A program made the translations under genes and the position numbers. The notes under the pieces are model-generated. The model saw nothing but the letters and a program-made list of their open reading frames with translations, did not search any database and was not told the DNA's origin. Below, one piece after another: positions 33,651 to 41,528 of a DNA stretch of 64,000 nucleotides. Source of the DNA: an uncultured Bacilli bacterium. Lineage in GTDB: Bacteria; Bacillota_I; Bacilli_A; RF39; UBA660. The stretch covers positions 1 to 64,000 of the forward strand of contig CAKPCA010000002.1 in NCBI GenBank assembly GCA_934141145.1, given 5' to 3'. Numbering within the stretch: the stretch's first letter is position 1; every line of letters begins with the position of its first letter.

Positions 33651-33934
33651 CTAAATAATTTTGTAAATACAGAGGACTCTTTCTTAGAATTTTCATCTAT
33701 ATAACTTAATGCATCTATTCTTCCTTTTATAGTAACATTACCTTGATATGTATCAAGTTTCACTACTTCTAAATTTTCTCCTTTTATATTCATATACCCT
33801 TGTACAGTTTCTATTAAAAATTCTTCGTTATCAAAACTATCTATTTTTACTACACCAGATATTATTATATTTTTTCTTTCTGATACTGAAAATGAATGAC
33901 TTAAATTCGTGCTTACTTCCTTTATCTTATCCAT
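33647..33934 (-). CDS. yabP: Sporulation protein YabP
   Basis: The 95-residue protein carries HSFSVSERKNIIISGVVKID, SFDNEEFLIETVQGYMNIKG and VKLDTYQGNVTIKGRIDALS, the conserved YabP/YqfC pattern of a small beta-rich spore-coat-assembly-like domain. In Bacillus YabP is made in the mother cell with YabQ. GGAGG precedes the ATG at 33934. The two genes are translationally coupled. No further sporulation genes are in the gap upstream. Confidence 0.85.
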   Translation of the reverse strand: MDKIKEVSTNLSHSFSVSERKNIIISGVVKIDSFDNEEFLIETVQGYMNIKGENLEVVKLDTYQGNVTIKGRIDALSYIDENSKKESSVFTKLFR

Positions 33935-34049
33935 ATATATCCTCCCGTTACTAATATATATGCATTTATTAATTTTTTAGAAGTTATTTTTTCTTTTAAA
34001 TTTCTTTAAAATATAGTATAATTAAATCGTATTTGAAAGGAGTAATATT

Positions 34050-34406
34050 ATGTATTGCAAAAGATGTGGTAAAGAAACTACAAATAAAGATTGTATTTGT
34101 GATGAATGTGCTAATAAAGAAACTAAAACAGAAACTGTAACTGGTACTGTTATAAATAGTACAGCAGTAAGCTATGAACATAAGTCTAAAGTTGCAGCTG
34201 GATTACTTGGTATATTTTTAGGTAGTTTTGGTGTTCATAATTTTTACCTTGGATATACTGGTAAAGGAATTGCACAACTTCTAATTACACTTTGTACTTG
34301 CGGTATTGGTGCATCTGTTACTAGCATTTGGGGACTTATTGAAGGAATATTAATATTAACAGGTAATATTAATACAGATGCTAATGGTATTGAATTAAAA
34401 GATTAA
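34050..34406 (+). CDS. Zinc-ribbon plus TM2-domain membrane protein
   Basis: The 118-residue protein begins with MYCKRCGKETTNKDCICDEC, a zinc ribbon, followed by a 20-residue polar linker and a TM2 domain: KSKVAAGLLGIFLGSFGVHN, FYLGYTGKGIAQLLITLCTC and SIWGLIEGILILTG, giving two transmembrane helices. TM2 proteins are widespread and mostly of unknown function. AAGGAG precedes the ATG. It is the second of only two genes that oppose the replication fork, and it is bounded by a bidirectional terminator. Confidence 0.88.
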   Translation: MYCKRCGKETTNKDCICDECANKETKTETVTGTVINSTAVSYEHKSKVAAGLLGIFLGSFGVHNFYLGYTGKGIAQLLITLCTCGIGASVTSIWGLIEGILILTGNINTDANGIELKD

Positions 34407-34407
34407 A

Positions 34408-34437
34408 AAAATAAACTTGCAGTTGCAAGTTTATTTT
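34408..34437. terminator. Bidirectional terminator between the TM2 gene and spoVG
   Basis: aaacttgc (34413-34420) and gcaagttt (34425-34432) form a stem extended by A-T pairs, with A-run on the left and T-run on the right. It covers the stop codon of spoVG. Confidence 0.8.
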
Positions 34438-34694
34438 TCTTCTTCCTTATTGTACTCTGCTAAAATAGCTTTTTCAATCATTTCTCTTCCTTCTGGTGAA
34501 ATTGGATGAACTATATCTCTATAATCTCCAGCAGCAGTCTTTCTACTTGGCATTGCTACAAATAAACCATTATCACCAGATATAATTCTAATATCATGTA
34601 TAGCAATGATATCATCTAATAATATTGAAGCAATTCCTTTCATTCTTGAATTTTCTTTTTCGATTTTTTTAACATTTACTGATGTTACTTTCAT
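34431..34694 (-). CDS. spoVG: SpoVG, RNA/DNA-binding regulator
   Basis: The 87-residue protein has the whole SpoVG signature: MKVTSVNVKKIEKENSRMKG, LDDIIAIHDIRIISGDNGLF, VAMPSRKTAAGDYRDIVHPI and SPEGREMIEKAIL. SpoVG affects septation, sporulation and virulence genes, and binds nucleic acid. GGAGGAG precedes the ATG. It is a SigH target in B. subtilis; here no SigH promoter was identified with confidence. Confidence 0.96.
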   Translation of the reverse strand: MKVTSVNVKKIEKENSRMKGIASILLDDIIAIHDIRIISGDNGLFVAMPSRKTAAGDYRDIVHPISPEGREMIEKAILAEYNKEEEK

Positions 34695-34759
34695 AGTACT
34701 TTCATCTCCTCCTTAGTATATGTTACCTTAATTATATAATATTTGTTTCTATTTAGCAA

Positions 34760-35188
34760 TTATTTTTCTTTAATATTTACACTATATCTGTAATCATAAT
34801 CATTTATATCAGTATTATCCACATTACAATTACCAATTTCATTTTGTCCATAGTATATAGAAACAGATGATTCATTAATATCAATTTCTTTATTATTTTT
34901 TAGATTTTTTAAATCTTCACTATTTAAATAATTATTACTTACAAGTGTCTGTAATTTAATTTCATATGGTTCACTACATGATGCACTCTTTGCTTTTTTT
35001 AATTCACTTGAATAATCCATTATATATGAATACGCGGCAGACTTTATTATTTCTTCCATTTTTTCATAACCTTTTTCTTTTGCTCTATTTGATACATTTA
35101 AAACAAGACTAATTGATATTGTACCAATCATACCCATAATTAATATAACTGCAAGTAATTCTATTAGCGTAAATCCTTTTCTTTTCAT
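34760..35188 (-). CDS. Type IV pilin-like or competence pseudopilin prepilin
   Basis: The 142-residue protein begins MKRKGFTLIELLAVILIMGM: a short basic leader, Gly-Phe cleavage point and the conserved Glu five residues into a hydrophobic helix, as in ComGC and type IV pilins. The rest is a small polar domain with two cysteines, CSEPYEIK and GNCNVDN, that may form a disulfide. It needs a prepilin peptidase and an assembly ATPase, neither of which is in the window. The ATG at 35188 follows TAGGTGA. It lies between veg and spoVG. Confidence 0.88.
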   Translation of the reverse strand: MKRKGFTLIELLAVILIMGMIGTISISLVLNVSNRAKEKGYEKMEEIIKSAAYSYIMDYSSELKKAKSASCSEPYEIKLQTLVSNNYLNSEDLKNLKNNKEIDINESSVSIYYGQNEIGNCNVDNTDINDYDYRYSVNIKEK

Positions 35189-35230
35189 ATCATCACCTAT
35201 GATAATAGTATAACACAAAAAAAATAATAA

Positions 35231-35440
35231 TTATAGTAATTTCATAATTATTGTCTTCGTTATTACATCTGAATAAGAAAATGAATTGTTTATACCATTT
35301 ATTTCAATTATAAATGTCCTATTATATAATTTTTTTATTTTACCTTTTTCTTTTCTCTTTTTACTTCTTCCTTCATTAATTAATATTTCAACATCTTTAT
35401 CTTTATATTTACTTAGTTCCTCTTTTATCATTTCTATCAT
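35231..35440 (-). CDS. veg: Veg protein
   Basis: The 69-residue protein has the Veg layout: VEILINEGRSKKRKEKGKIK in the basic centre, then LYNRTFIIEINGINNSFSYS and the C-terminal DVITKTIIM. Veg affects biofilm and translation-related processes in B. subtilis and looks like a small SH3-like fold. AGGGTGAG precedes the start and overlaps the yabG stop. The yabG-veg order matches Bacillus. Confidence 0.9.
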   Translation of the reverse strand: MIEMIKEELSKYKDKDVEILINEGRSKKRKEKGKIKKLYNRTFIIEINGINNSFSYSDVITKTIIMKLL

Positions 35441-35443
35441 ATC

Positions 35444-36235
35444 TCACCCTAATTTTGGATAACCAACATACATGCTACCATATGATTTTATTCCACCTAT
35501 CCCATCTTTTCCACATTTAGTTTTATTAAGTAAATCAATTATATCTAATTCTTTAGTATTTTCTGTTCTTGATATAGAAATTGCAATTATTGCAGGATCT
35601 AGTGCATATATATTTACTTTTTTAGGACTAGATGCAAAATTTGCTCCTGCTTTTATTAGTTCTTCATAATTTGATTGGCATGCTCCTGCTATAATCTTTA
35701 ATTTATCATAAGATTTCTCATAATTTCTAGCAATTTGCACTGCCTTTGCAAAATTATCACTATTTTTGTATGCTTTTTGATTTTCCGTATTTCCCTTCAA
35801 ATTATAATATGCATCATGTCCTGTAATTATGAGAATATCTGGCTTAATATCTTTTAAATATTTTAAAATATTCAAATACAAATTTTCTTCTTTTTCATAA
35901 ACACCATATGCAACTATACCTGCACTTTTATAGAATCTAAGACATCTTTGCAAATATTCATTATCACCATCAATATGAAGTATCTTACCTGGAATATAAA
36001 AATAATCATCTCTATAAGATTTTTTATCATTATTTAATTCTTCTAAAAATTTCTCTTCATTACTTCTATCTTCATTTATAGAATCTTCTTTTTTCAAATC
36101 AGATAATTCACTATCTGCACATAGTCTAATACTTATTCCACATAAATAATATATATCATCCTCTATTTTTTCTACTCTAAATAAAGTATCATTATTATAT
36201 TTATTTCTTGATACTATATCACCAACTTTTATCAT
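35444..36235 (-). CDS. yabG: Sporulation-specific protease YabG
   Basis: The 263-residue protein begins MIKVGDIVSRNKYNNDTLFR, an SH3-like opening, followed by the peptidase domain with GKILHIDGDNEYLQRCL, PDILIITGHDAYYNLKG and IIAGACQSNYEELIKAGANF then ASSPKKVNIYALDPAI. The His of ITGHD and the Cys of GACQS are candidate catalytic residues for a cysteine protease. YabG processes spore coat proteins in B. subtilis. It lies directly between ksgA and veg, as in Bacillus. The stop is TGA. Confidence 0.95.
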   Translation of the reverse strand: MIKVGDIVSRNKYNNDTLFRVEKIEDDIYYLCGISIRLCADSELSDLKKEDSINEDRSNEEKFLEELNNDKKSYRDDYFYIPGKILHIDGDNEYLQRCLRFYKSAGIVAYGVYEKEENLYLNILKYLKDIKPDILIITGHDAYYNLKGNTENQKAYKNSDNFAKAVQIARNYEKSYDKLKIIAGACQSNYEELIKAGANFASSPKKVNIYALDPAIIAISISRTENTKELDIIDLLNKTKCGKDGIGGIKSYGSMYVGYPKLG

Positions 36236-36263
36236 ATCATCACCTACTTTAGTTTATGCAAAA

Positions 36264-36289
36264 TAAAAAATGAAGTGCATTACTTCATT
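36264..36289 (-). terminator. Terminator after rsmA
   Basis: Minus-strand AATGAAGT and ACTTCATT form a stem with five-base loop, followed by TTTTTATTTT. It overlaps the rsmA stop codon. Confidence 0.7.
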
Positions 36290-37100
36290 AAAGTTCATTT
36301 GATATATTTATAAATTGGTCTATAGTTAAATGTTCTGCTCTTACATTTAAATCTAAATTATATTCTTTTAAGACATTTTCTATTTTTTCTAAATCATAAC
36401 CTTTTAAATTATTTCTTAAATTTTTTCGTTTATGAGTAAATGCATCTCTTACTAATTTAAAAAATATTTTTTCATTTTTAACATCGTATTTAGTTTCTTT
36501 TCGTTTTAATTCAATAATAACACTATCAACATTTGGTTCTGGTACAAAACATTTTCTAGATACATCCATAAGTTTATTTATATCAAAGTAATAATTTAAA
36601 AATACAGTTAATGAGTTATAGTTCTTAGTATCTGGTTTAGCATTAAATCTATCTCCTACTTCTTTTTGAACCATTACAACCATTTTATCTACATTAACAT
36701 TATCATCTATTAATTTAGTTATTATTGGTGTTGTTATATAATATGGGAGATTAGCAATTACATATAGTTTTTTATAGTTATATTTTTTTATATCTTCATT
36801 TACATTTCTATTTAAAAAATCATCATAAATAATATCTATATTATTATATTCTTTTAATTTATCTTCTAATATTGGTTTTAGAGTTGTATCTATTTCATAA
36901 CCTAACACTTTATATGCATTAGGTGCGACTGTCTTTGTTAATGCCGCTGCACCCACTCCAATTTCTATAACTAAAGTATCTTTATCTACTTCACTTTTAT
37001 TTACTATTTTATCTAGTATGTTTTGATCTTTTAAAAAGTTTTGTCCAAACTTTTTTTTAAATGTAAAATTATATTCGTCTAATAATTCTTTATCTTTCAT
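36288..37100 (-). CDS. rsmA: 16S rRNA (adenine1518-N6/adenine1519-N6)-dimethyltransferase
   Basis: The 270-residue protein has KKKFGQNFLKDQNILDKIVN, the SAM loop LVIEIGVGAAALTKTVAP, and the catalytic VIANLPYYITTPII, then a C-terminal helical domain with FVPEPNVDSVIIELKRKE. It dimethylates two adenosines at the 3' end of 16S rRNA, a late step in 30S assembly, and its loss gives kasugamycin resistance. It has the usual place before yabG. In Bacillus rnmV lies upstream, and here it does not. Confidence 0.97.
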   Translation of the reverse strand: MKDKELLDEYNFTFKKKFGQNFLKDQNILDKIVNKSEVDKDTLVIEIGVGAAALTKTVAPNAYKVLGYEIDTTLKPILEDKLKEYNNIDIIYDDFLNRNVNEDIKKYNYKKLYVIANLPYYITTPIITKLIDDNVNVDKMVVMVQKEVGDRFNAKPDTKNYNSLTVFLNYYFDINKLMDVSRKCFVPEPNVDSVIIELKRKETKYDVKNEKIFFKLVRDAFTHKRKNLRNNLKGYDLEKIENVLKEYNLDLNVRAEHLTIDQFINISNEL

Positions 37101-37109
37101 TTTATCACC

Positions 37110-37742
37110 TTAATACCATATTGATGCAGCATACTTAGTATTTAATGGAAGTCCAGCTTTATATGTTCCATCTTTTATTTTACTATAAAAATAGTTAACA
37201 TTTTTAGCCCAAGAAGTACTTCCAGCATATTTACTTTGCATTTTTTCTGGTGTATCTAATCCTTTTGATACATAGTTATCTGCTAAATTATCAATATATT
37301 TAATTATTCCTGCTTCTATTGTATCAAATTTCATAGGTTTACCACCGTATCTCATACCACCTACATTATTATAATTAGTTATTTCTTCACTTGCACCTCT
37401 ATAAGACTCATGAATAGATATAGCCGCAGCTAAATATGGATCTACACCTTTCTCAGTACAATATGATGCATAAAGCATTCCTTGATTTGCAAGTTTATAC
37501 TCAAAAACTTCATTTAATCTATTAGCAATTGCTTCTACTTCTTTACTATTTGTTCCGTTTTCAGAAATTCTATTTACTATTAAAGAAATTTCTTTTCTTT
37601 CTTTTGTTTTCTTTAAAATCTGAGCTTTTTCTTCCTCAGTATGATTTATATATAAGGCCGCAATAAGACAAATGCATAAAATTAATGTAATTAATATAAT
37701 AACTTTTATTCTTTTTCTTACTTTTACCATTTTAAATCTCAT
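37110..37742 (-). CDS. Membrane-anchored glucosaminidase (GH73-like) peptidoglycan hydrolase
   Basis: The 210-residue protein has a basic N terminus and one transmembrane segment near 13-30, so the domain faces outside. The domain has VFEYKLANQGMLYASYCTEK, AAAISIHESYRGASEEIT (with a candidate catalytic Glu), NNVGGMRYGGKPMKFDTIEA and STSWAKNVNYFYSKIKDG, the pattern of endo-beta-N-acetylglucosaminidases of the lysozyme-like fold. It would cut the glycan backbone of peptidoglycan. GAGGTG precedes the ATG. In Bacillus the wall hydrolase yabE lies at this place between tatD and ksgA. Confidence 0.85.
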   Translation of the reverse strand: MRFKMVKVRKRIKVIILITLILCICLIAALYINHTEEEKAQILKKTKERKEISLIVNRISENGTNSKEVEAIANRLNEVFEYKLANQGMLYASYCTEKGVDPYLAAAISIHESYRGASEEITNYNNVGGMRYGGKPMKFDTIEAGIIKYIDNLADNYVSKGLDTPEKMQSKYAGSTSWAKNVNYFYSKIKDGTYKAGLPLNTKYAASIWY

Positions 37743-37779
37743 TACTGCACCTCATTATTTAATTCAATTCTAGCATATA

Positions 37780-38535
37780 TTATATATCTAAGTCAAATAA
37801 TCTTTTAGCATTTTCTAGAGTTATTTTTTGCATTTCATTTTCAGAAATATTTAACTCTTCTGCTAAAACTTTAACTATATATTTTAAATTTAATGGACTA
37901 TTTTTTTGACCTCTATTTGGTTCTGGTGACAAATATGGAGAATCTGTTTCTGTTAATATATGATTTATATCTATATTTTTTATTACGTCCTTTTGTTTTT
38001 TATTATTCTTAAAAGTAATTGGGCCATCAACACCTATATAAAATCCTAATTTAACAAATTCTTTTGCCATTTCTTTGCTTCCAGAATAACAATGAATACT
38101 TCCTTTTAAGTTTCTATTTTTTAATTCATCATATACATCTTGCACTGCATCTCTACTATGTACAATTACTGGTAAATTATATTTTTCCGCTAAATCTAAT
38201 TGTTTTCTAAATAACTCTTTCTGTGTTTCTTTATTATCTTTAGTATAATGATAATCAATACCTATTTCTCCTATTGCAACTACTTTATTATTCTTTATTT
38301 GTTCTTCTAATAAAACTAAATCTTTTTGATTATATTTATCTGCATTTGAATATTCATAGCCTATAGACGCATATACATTTTTAAATCTTTTAGATAATTC
38401 TAATACTTCTAAATTACTCTTTTTATCTACACCATTTAAAATAACTAGTATATTTTGTTTTTCACATTCTTTTAGTATATCTATAGCATTCTCATCTTCT
38501 ATCATATATGTATGTGCATGTGTATCAATCATCAT
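37780..38535 (-). CDS. tatD: TatD-family metal-dependent hydrolase
   Basis: The 251-residue TIM-barrel enzyme has the metal ligands IDTHAHTY at the N terminus, GEIGIDYHY, PVIVHSRDAV, GSIHCYSG and the C-terminal LTETDSPYLSPEPNRGQKNS. TatD proteins are 3'-5' DNA exonucleases with a possible role in repair. The ATG follows GGTGA, with a second ATG immediately after. The metG-tatD-ksgA neighbourhood matches Bacillus (metS-yabD-ksgA). Confidence 0.95.
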   Translation of the reverse strand: MMIDTHAHTYMIEDENAIDILKECEKQNILVILNGVDKKSNLEVLELSKRFKNVYASIGYEYSNADKYNQKDLVLLEEQIKNNKVVAIGEIGIDYHYTKDNKETQKELFRKQLDLAEKYNLPVIVHSRDAVQDVYDELKNRNLKGSIHCYSGSKEMAKEFVKLGFYIGVDGPITFKNNKKQKDVIKNIDINHILTETDSPYLSPEPNRGQKNSPLNLKYIVKVLAEELNISENEMQKITLENAKRLFDLDI

Positions 38536-38545
38536 TTTTCTTCAC

Positions 38546-38578
38546 CAAAAAAATTATATCACGAAATGATATAATTTT
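38546..38578 (-). terminator. Terminator between the small membrane protein gene and tatD
   Basis: Minus-strand AAAATTATATCA and TGATATAATTTT form a twelve-pair stem with a five-base loop, followed by TTTGG. The stop codon of the gene at 38579-38749 immediately precedes it. Confidence 0.65.
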
Positions 38579-38749
38579 CTAATTTATTGCTAGTTTATAT
38601 AAATATTTTAAATATAAAATTATAAATATTAATGAATAAACCATATCTACTAATAATCTACTTTTAATTGTATTCAAAACTAATAAAATCGTAATTAAAG
38701 TATAAAATATGACAAACAATACCTTTCTTGTTTTTTCATTAAATTTCAT
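38579..38749 (-). CDS. Small two-span membrane protein, unknown
   Basis: The 56-residue protein starts MKFNEKTRKVLFVIFYTLIT and is mostly hydrophobic with two predicted spans (about 9-28 and 34-52) and few charges. The ATG at 38749 follows GGGAGA; a longer frame begins at 38794 but contains the ribosome binding site. No family is recognisable. It sits between metG and tatD and is followed by a terminator. Confidence 0.55.
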   Translation of the reverse strand: MKFNEKTRKVLFVIFYTLITILLVLNTIKSRLLVDMVYSLIFIILYLKYLYKLAIN

Positions 38750-38820
38750 ATTTTGCTCTCCCTTTTTTACTCCGCGATTTGTATTATAACACATACTTTT
38801 TTATTAGTAATACATTCGAC

Positions 38821-38846
38821 AAAAAAAGACAATTATTTTGTCTTTA
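38821..38846 (-). terminator. Terminator after metG
   Basis: Minus-strand AAAGACAA and TTGTCTTT form a stem followed by TTTTG. It overlaps the stop codon of metG. Confidence 0.65.
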
Positions 38847-40415
38847 TTTTTTCATTTGTTCTTTAATATATTCTATTTCCTCTTCTTTATCTAGTCTAAC
38901 GAATAATGGTTCACCTTTTTCTATTACTTTTGTTTCTTCTTTAAAGTTATTGTAATTTAAAAGTGTATCCCAAGAATTATCAATATCATTTATATTTAAC
39001 TGAGATAATATACTTTCTGATGTGTTTTTCATAAATGGTTTTAATAATATTGCAATTTTTCTTAATGATTCTGTTAAATAATACATAACTGTTTTAAGTT
39101 CATCAGTATTTTCTTCTTTTGAAAGTACCCAAGGTGCAGTTTCATCAATATACTTATTTGTTCTAGATATTATATTCCATAATTCTATTAATGCATTGCT
39201 TACATGATATGTATCCATACATTCTGCAAAATTATTTATTTTATCATTAACATATTCTTCAAATGATGCATCAAACTCTGTATGTTTAGTTATATTTGGA
39301 ATATAGCCATCAAAATATTTATTCATCATTCCAATTGTTCTATTTAATAAATTACCTAAATCATTTGCTAAATCAGAATTATATCTTTCTACAAAGTCAT
39401 CTGGTGTAAACATAGAATCTTTATCAAAACTCATTAGTCTTAGTAAATAATATTTAGTTGCATCTAACCCATATCTATTAATAAGTGTTTCTGGATATAT
39501 TACGTTTCCAACCGATTTACTCATTTTACCATCTTTCATTACAATCCAGCTATGTGCATATATCTTCTTTGGCATTTCAAGACCTAATGCATGTAAGAAT
39601 ATAGGCCAGTATATACCATGGAATCTAATAATTTCTTTACCAACAACATGTAAGTCAGCTGGCCAATATTTTTTAAACAAAGTATCATCATCTGACATAT
39701 AACCTAAAGCAGTTATATAATTTGTAAGTGCATCAAGCCAAACATAAAGTACATGTTTAGGATCATTAGGTAATGGTATTCCCCAATCAAATGTTGCACG
39801 GCTTATACATAAATCTTCAAGCCCTGGATTTATAAAGTTTTTGAATATTTCATTTTTTCTAGATTCTGGCTCAATAAAATCAGGATTTTCTTTATAAAAT
39901 TCTTCAATCCATTTTTGATATTTTTTCATATTAAAGAAATATGATTCTTCTTTCATCTTTTTAACTTCTCTACCACAATCAGGACATTTACCATCTACAA
40001 GTTGTGTTTCAGTAAAATAGTTTTCACAAGGCATACAATACCAATCTTCATACATTCCCTTGTAAATATCACCATTTTCTAAGAATTTTTCAACAATTTT
40101 AGTAACTGATTTTACATGTCTTTCATCTGTTGTTCTTATAAAATCATCATAACTAATATCCATTAATTTCCATAAATCTTTTGCTTTCTTAGCCATATCA
40201 TCTACAAATTCTTGTGGAGAAACATTATTTTCTTCTGCCTTTGTTTGAATTTTTTGACCATGTTCATCAAGACCTGTAAGCATATATGCATCATAGCCTC
40301 TTAATTCTTTATATCTCTTTATAGAATCAACTAAAGTTGTACAATATGCTGTACCTATATGGAACTTACCACTAGGATAATATATTGGTGTTGTTATATA
40401 AAATGTTTTTTTCAA
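38844..40415 (-). CDS. metG: Methionyl-tRNA synthetase, form without the C-terminal tRNA-binding domain
   Basis: The 523-residue class I synthetase has TTPIYYPSGKFHIGTAYCTT (HIGH-like), the zinc knuckle CMPCENYFTETQ with CPDCG, and DGKMSKSVGNVIYPE with the KMSKS loop. The catalytic, connective-peptide and anticodon domains are complete. It ends soon after the anticodon domain and lacks the Trbp111-like C-terminal domain of about 110 residues found in B. subtilis MetS. The dUTPase gene lies immediately upstream, with two bases between them. Confidence 0.97.
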   Translation of the reverse strand: MKKTFYITTPIYYPSGKFHIGTAYCTTLVDSIKRYKELRGYDAYMLTGLDEHGQKIQTKAEENNVSPQEFVDDMAKKAKDLWKLMDISYDDFIRTTDERHVKSVTKIVEKFLENGDIYKGMYEDWYCMPCENYFTETQLVDGKCPDCGREVKKMKEESYFFNMKKYQKWIEEFYKENPDFIEPESRKNEIFKNFINPGLEDLCISRATFDWGIPLPNDPKHVLYVWLDALTNYITALGYMSDDDTLFKKYWPADLHVVGKEIIRFHGIYWPIFLHALGLEMPKKIYAHSWIVMKDGKMSKSVGNVIYPETLINRYGLDATKYYLLRLMSFDKDSMFTPDDFVERYNSDLANDLGNLLNRTIGMMNKYFDGYIPNITKHTEFDASFEEYVNDKINNFAECMDTYHVSNALIELWNIISRTNKYIDETAPWVLSKEENTDELKTVMYYLTESLRKIAILLKPFMKNTSESILSQLNINDIDNSWDTLLNYNNFKEETKVIEKGEPLFVRLDKEEEIEYIKEQMKK

Positions 40416-40417
40416 AG

Positions 40418-40885
40418 TTATTCACCCTTTCCAGTTGAACCGAATCCTCCAGTTCTCTCTCCAGTTGCATTATCATTGTCTACTACTAAAAACTTTTGAA
40501 ATACAACTTGTCCTATTATTTCACCCTTTTTGATTTGTAAATCTTCTGTACCTATATTATAATATGCAAACAAAAACTCTCCATCATTATCAGGATTACA
40601 ATAATAGTCTGCATCTATTACTCCAATACCATTTGCTAATACCAATTTTTTCTTACCTGGATTACTAGAACGATTGGCAAGCATATACCATTCATCGTCT
40701 TGACAATATGCTTTTAAACCTGTATGTATAAGAGTTGGTTTACACCCATTCTCAAATACAGGGATAATTGTGTCTTCTGCTGCTTCTACATCATACCCTG
40801 CACTTTTTGCTGTCTTTCGTATTGGTAAATTTATATTTTTACCTTCCCATCCTTTCGCTACCTCAAATCCTCTAATTTTTTTCAT
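40418..40885 (-). CDS. dut: dUTPase
   Basis: The 155-residue trimeric-type dUTPase has AKSAGYDVEAAEDTIIP (motif 1), LANRSSNPGKKKLVLANGIG (motifs 2 and 3 start), VIDADYYCNPDNDGEFL (motif 3) and GERTGGFGSTGK (motif 5). It converts dUTP to dUMP and keeps uracil out of DNA. The spacing NRSSNPGKK and NPDNDGEF resembles the dUTPases of Firmicutes and their phages. It may be cotranscribed with metG. Confidence 0.9.
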   Translation of the reverse strand: MKKIRGFEVAKGWEGKNINLPIRKTAKSAGYDVEAAEDTIIPVFENGCKPTLIHTGLKAYCQDDEWYMLANRSSNPGKKKLVLANGIGVIDADYYCNPDNDGEFLFAYYNIGTEDLQIKKGEIIGQVVFQKFLVVDNDNATGERTGGFGSTGKGE

Positions 40886-40900
40886 ACTTTACCTCCTCAT

Positions 40901-40942
40901 AAAAAAATCTAACATATGACTATATAATACCACATGTTAGAC
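40901..40942 (-). terminator. Terminator after spoVT
   Basis: Minus-strand TCTAACAT and ATGTTAGA form a stem with an AT-rich loop, followed by TTTTTTTAT. It separates spoVT from dut. Confidence 0.7.
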
Positions 40943-40957
40943 TCTTTTTCAATTTAA

Positions 40958-41479
40958 TTACTCCATTGAACTTATTATTATTTTGTTAATAATTTCTAGA
41001 CCCACTTTAGATAAATCGCTTATCTCATTGTTTGATATTATTATTATCAAACCATTTATATCACTATTTACTATCATTGGTAATATATAATAGTTTCCTT
41101 CTAATATATTACCTTTTGTTATTTCAAGACCCCTATTATCATTAGATAATACTTTATTCCTACTTTCTAAAATATTATCTAAATAAGCACTTATTTCTTT
41201 TCCAATTAATTTTTCTTCTTTTTTAGTTGTCGCAAGTACTTTTTCTCTATCAGTTATAATTACACTATTACTTGTTATCTCATTTAAAATATTTATGTAC
41301 TTATTAAATAATTTTTCTACTTTACTTAAATTAGAATATTTTTTTAATATTATATTTTCACCATCAATGAATATTTCAAGTGAATCATTTTCTTTTATAT
41401 TAAGATTTTTTCTTATTTCTTTTGGTATTACAACTCTACCTAAATCATCAATTCTTCGTATTATTCCTGTTGACTTCAT
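40958..41479 (-). CDS. spoVT: Stage V sporulation protein T (AbrB-type regulator)
   Basis: The 173-residue protein has the N-terminal swapped-hairpin DNA-binding domain STGIIRRIDDLGRVVIPKEI and SLEIFIDGENIILKKYS, followed by a C-terminal GAF-like sensor domain of about 120 residues (ITSNSVIITDREKVLATTKK). This two-domain layout is SpoVT; AbrB lacks the GAF part. It regulates late forespore genes in B. subtilis. AAGGAAG precedes the ATG. It lies next to mfd, exactly as in Bacillus. Confidence 0.93.
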   Translation of the reverse strand: MKSTGIIRRIDDLGRVVIPKEIRKNLNIKENDSLEIFIDGENIILKKYSNLSKVEKLFNKYINILNEITSNSVIITDREKVLATTKKEEKLIGKEISAYLDNILESRNKVLSNDNRGLEITKGNILEGNYYILPMIVNSDINGLIIIISNNEISDLSKVGLEIINKIIISSME

Positions 41480-41528
41480 ATATTTCTTCCTTTCACACTA
41501 ATAATATTGTTTGAAAGAAAGTGGATTT

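Noticed and set aside
33996..34181. Minus-strand 61-codon frame
   Set aside because: It is antisense to the zinc-ribbon/TM2 gene, whose domains are clear.
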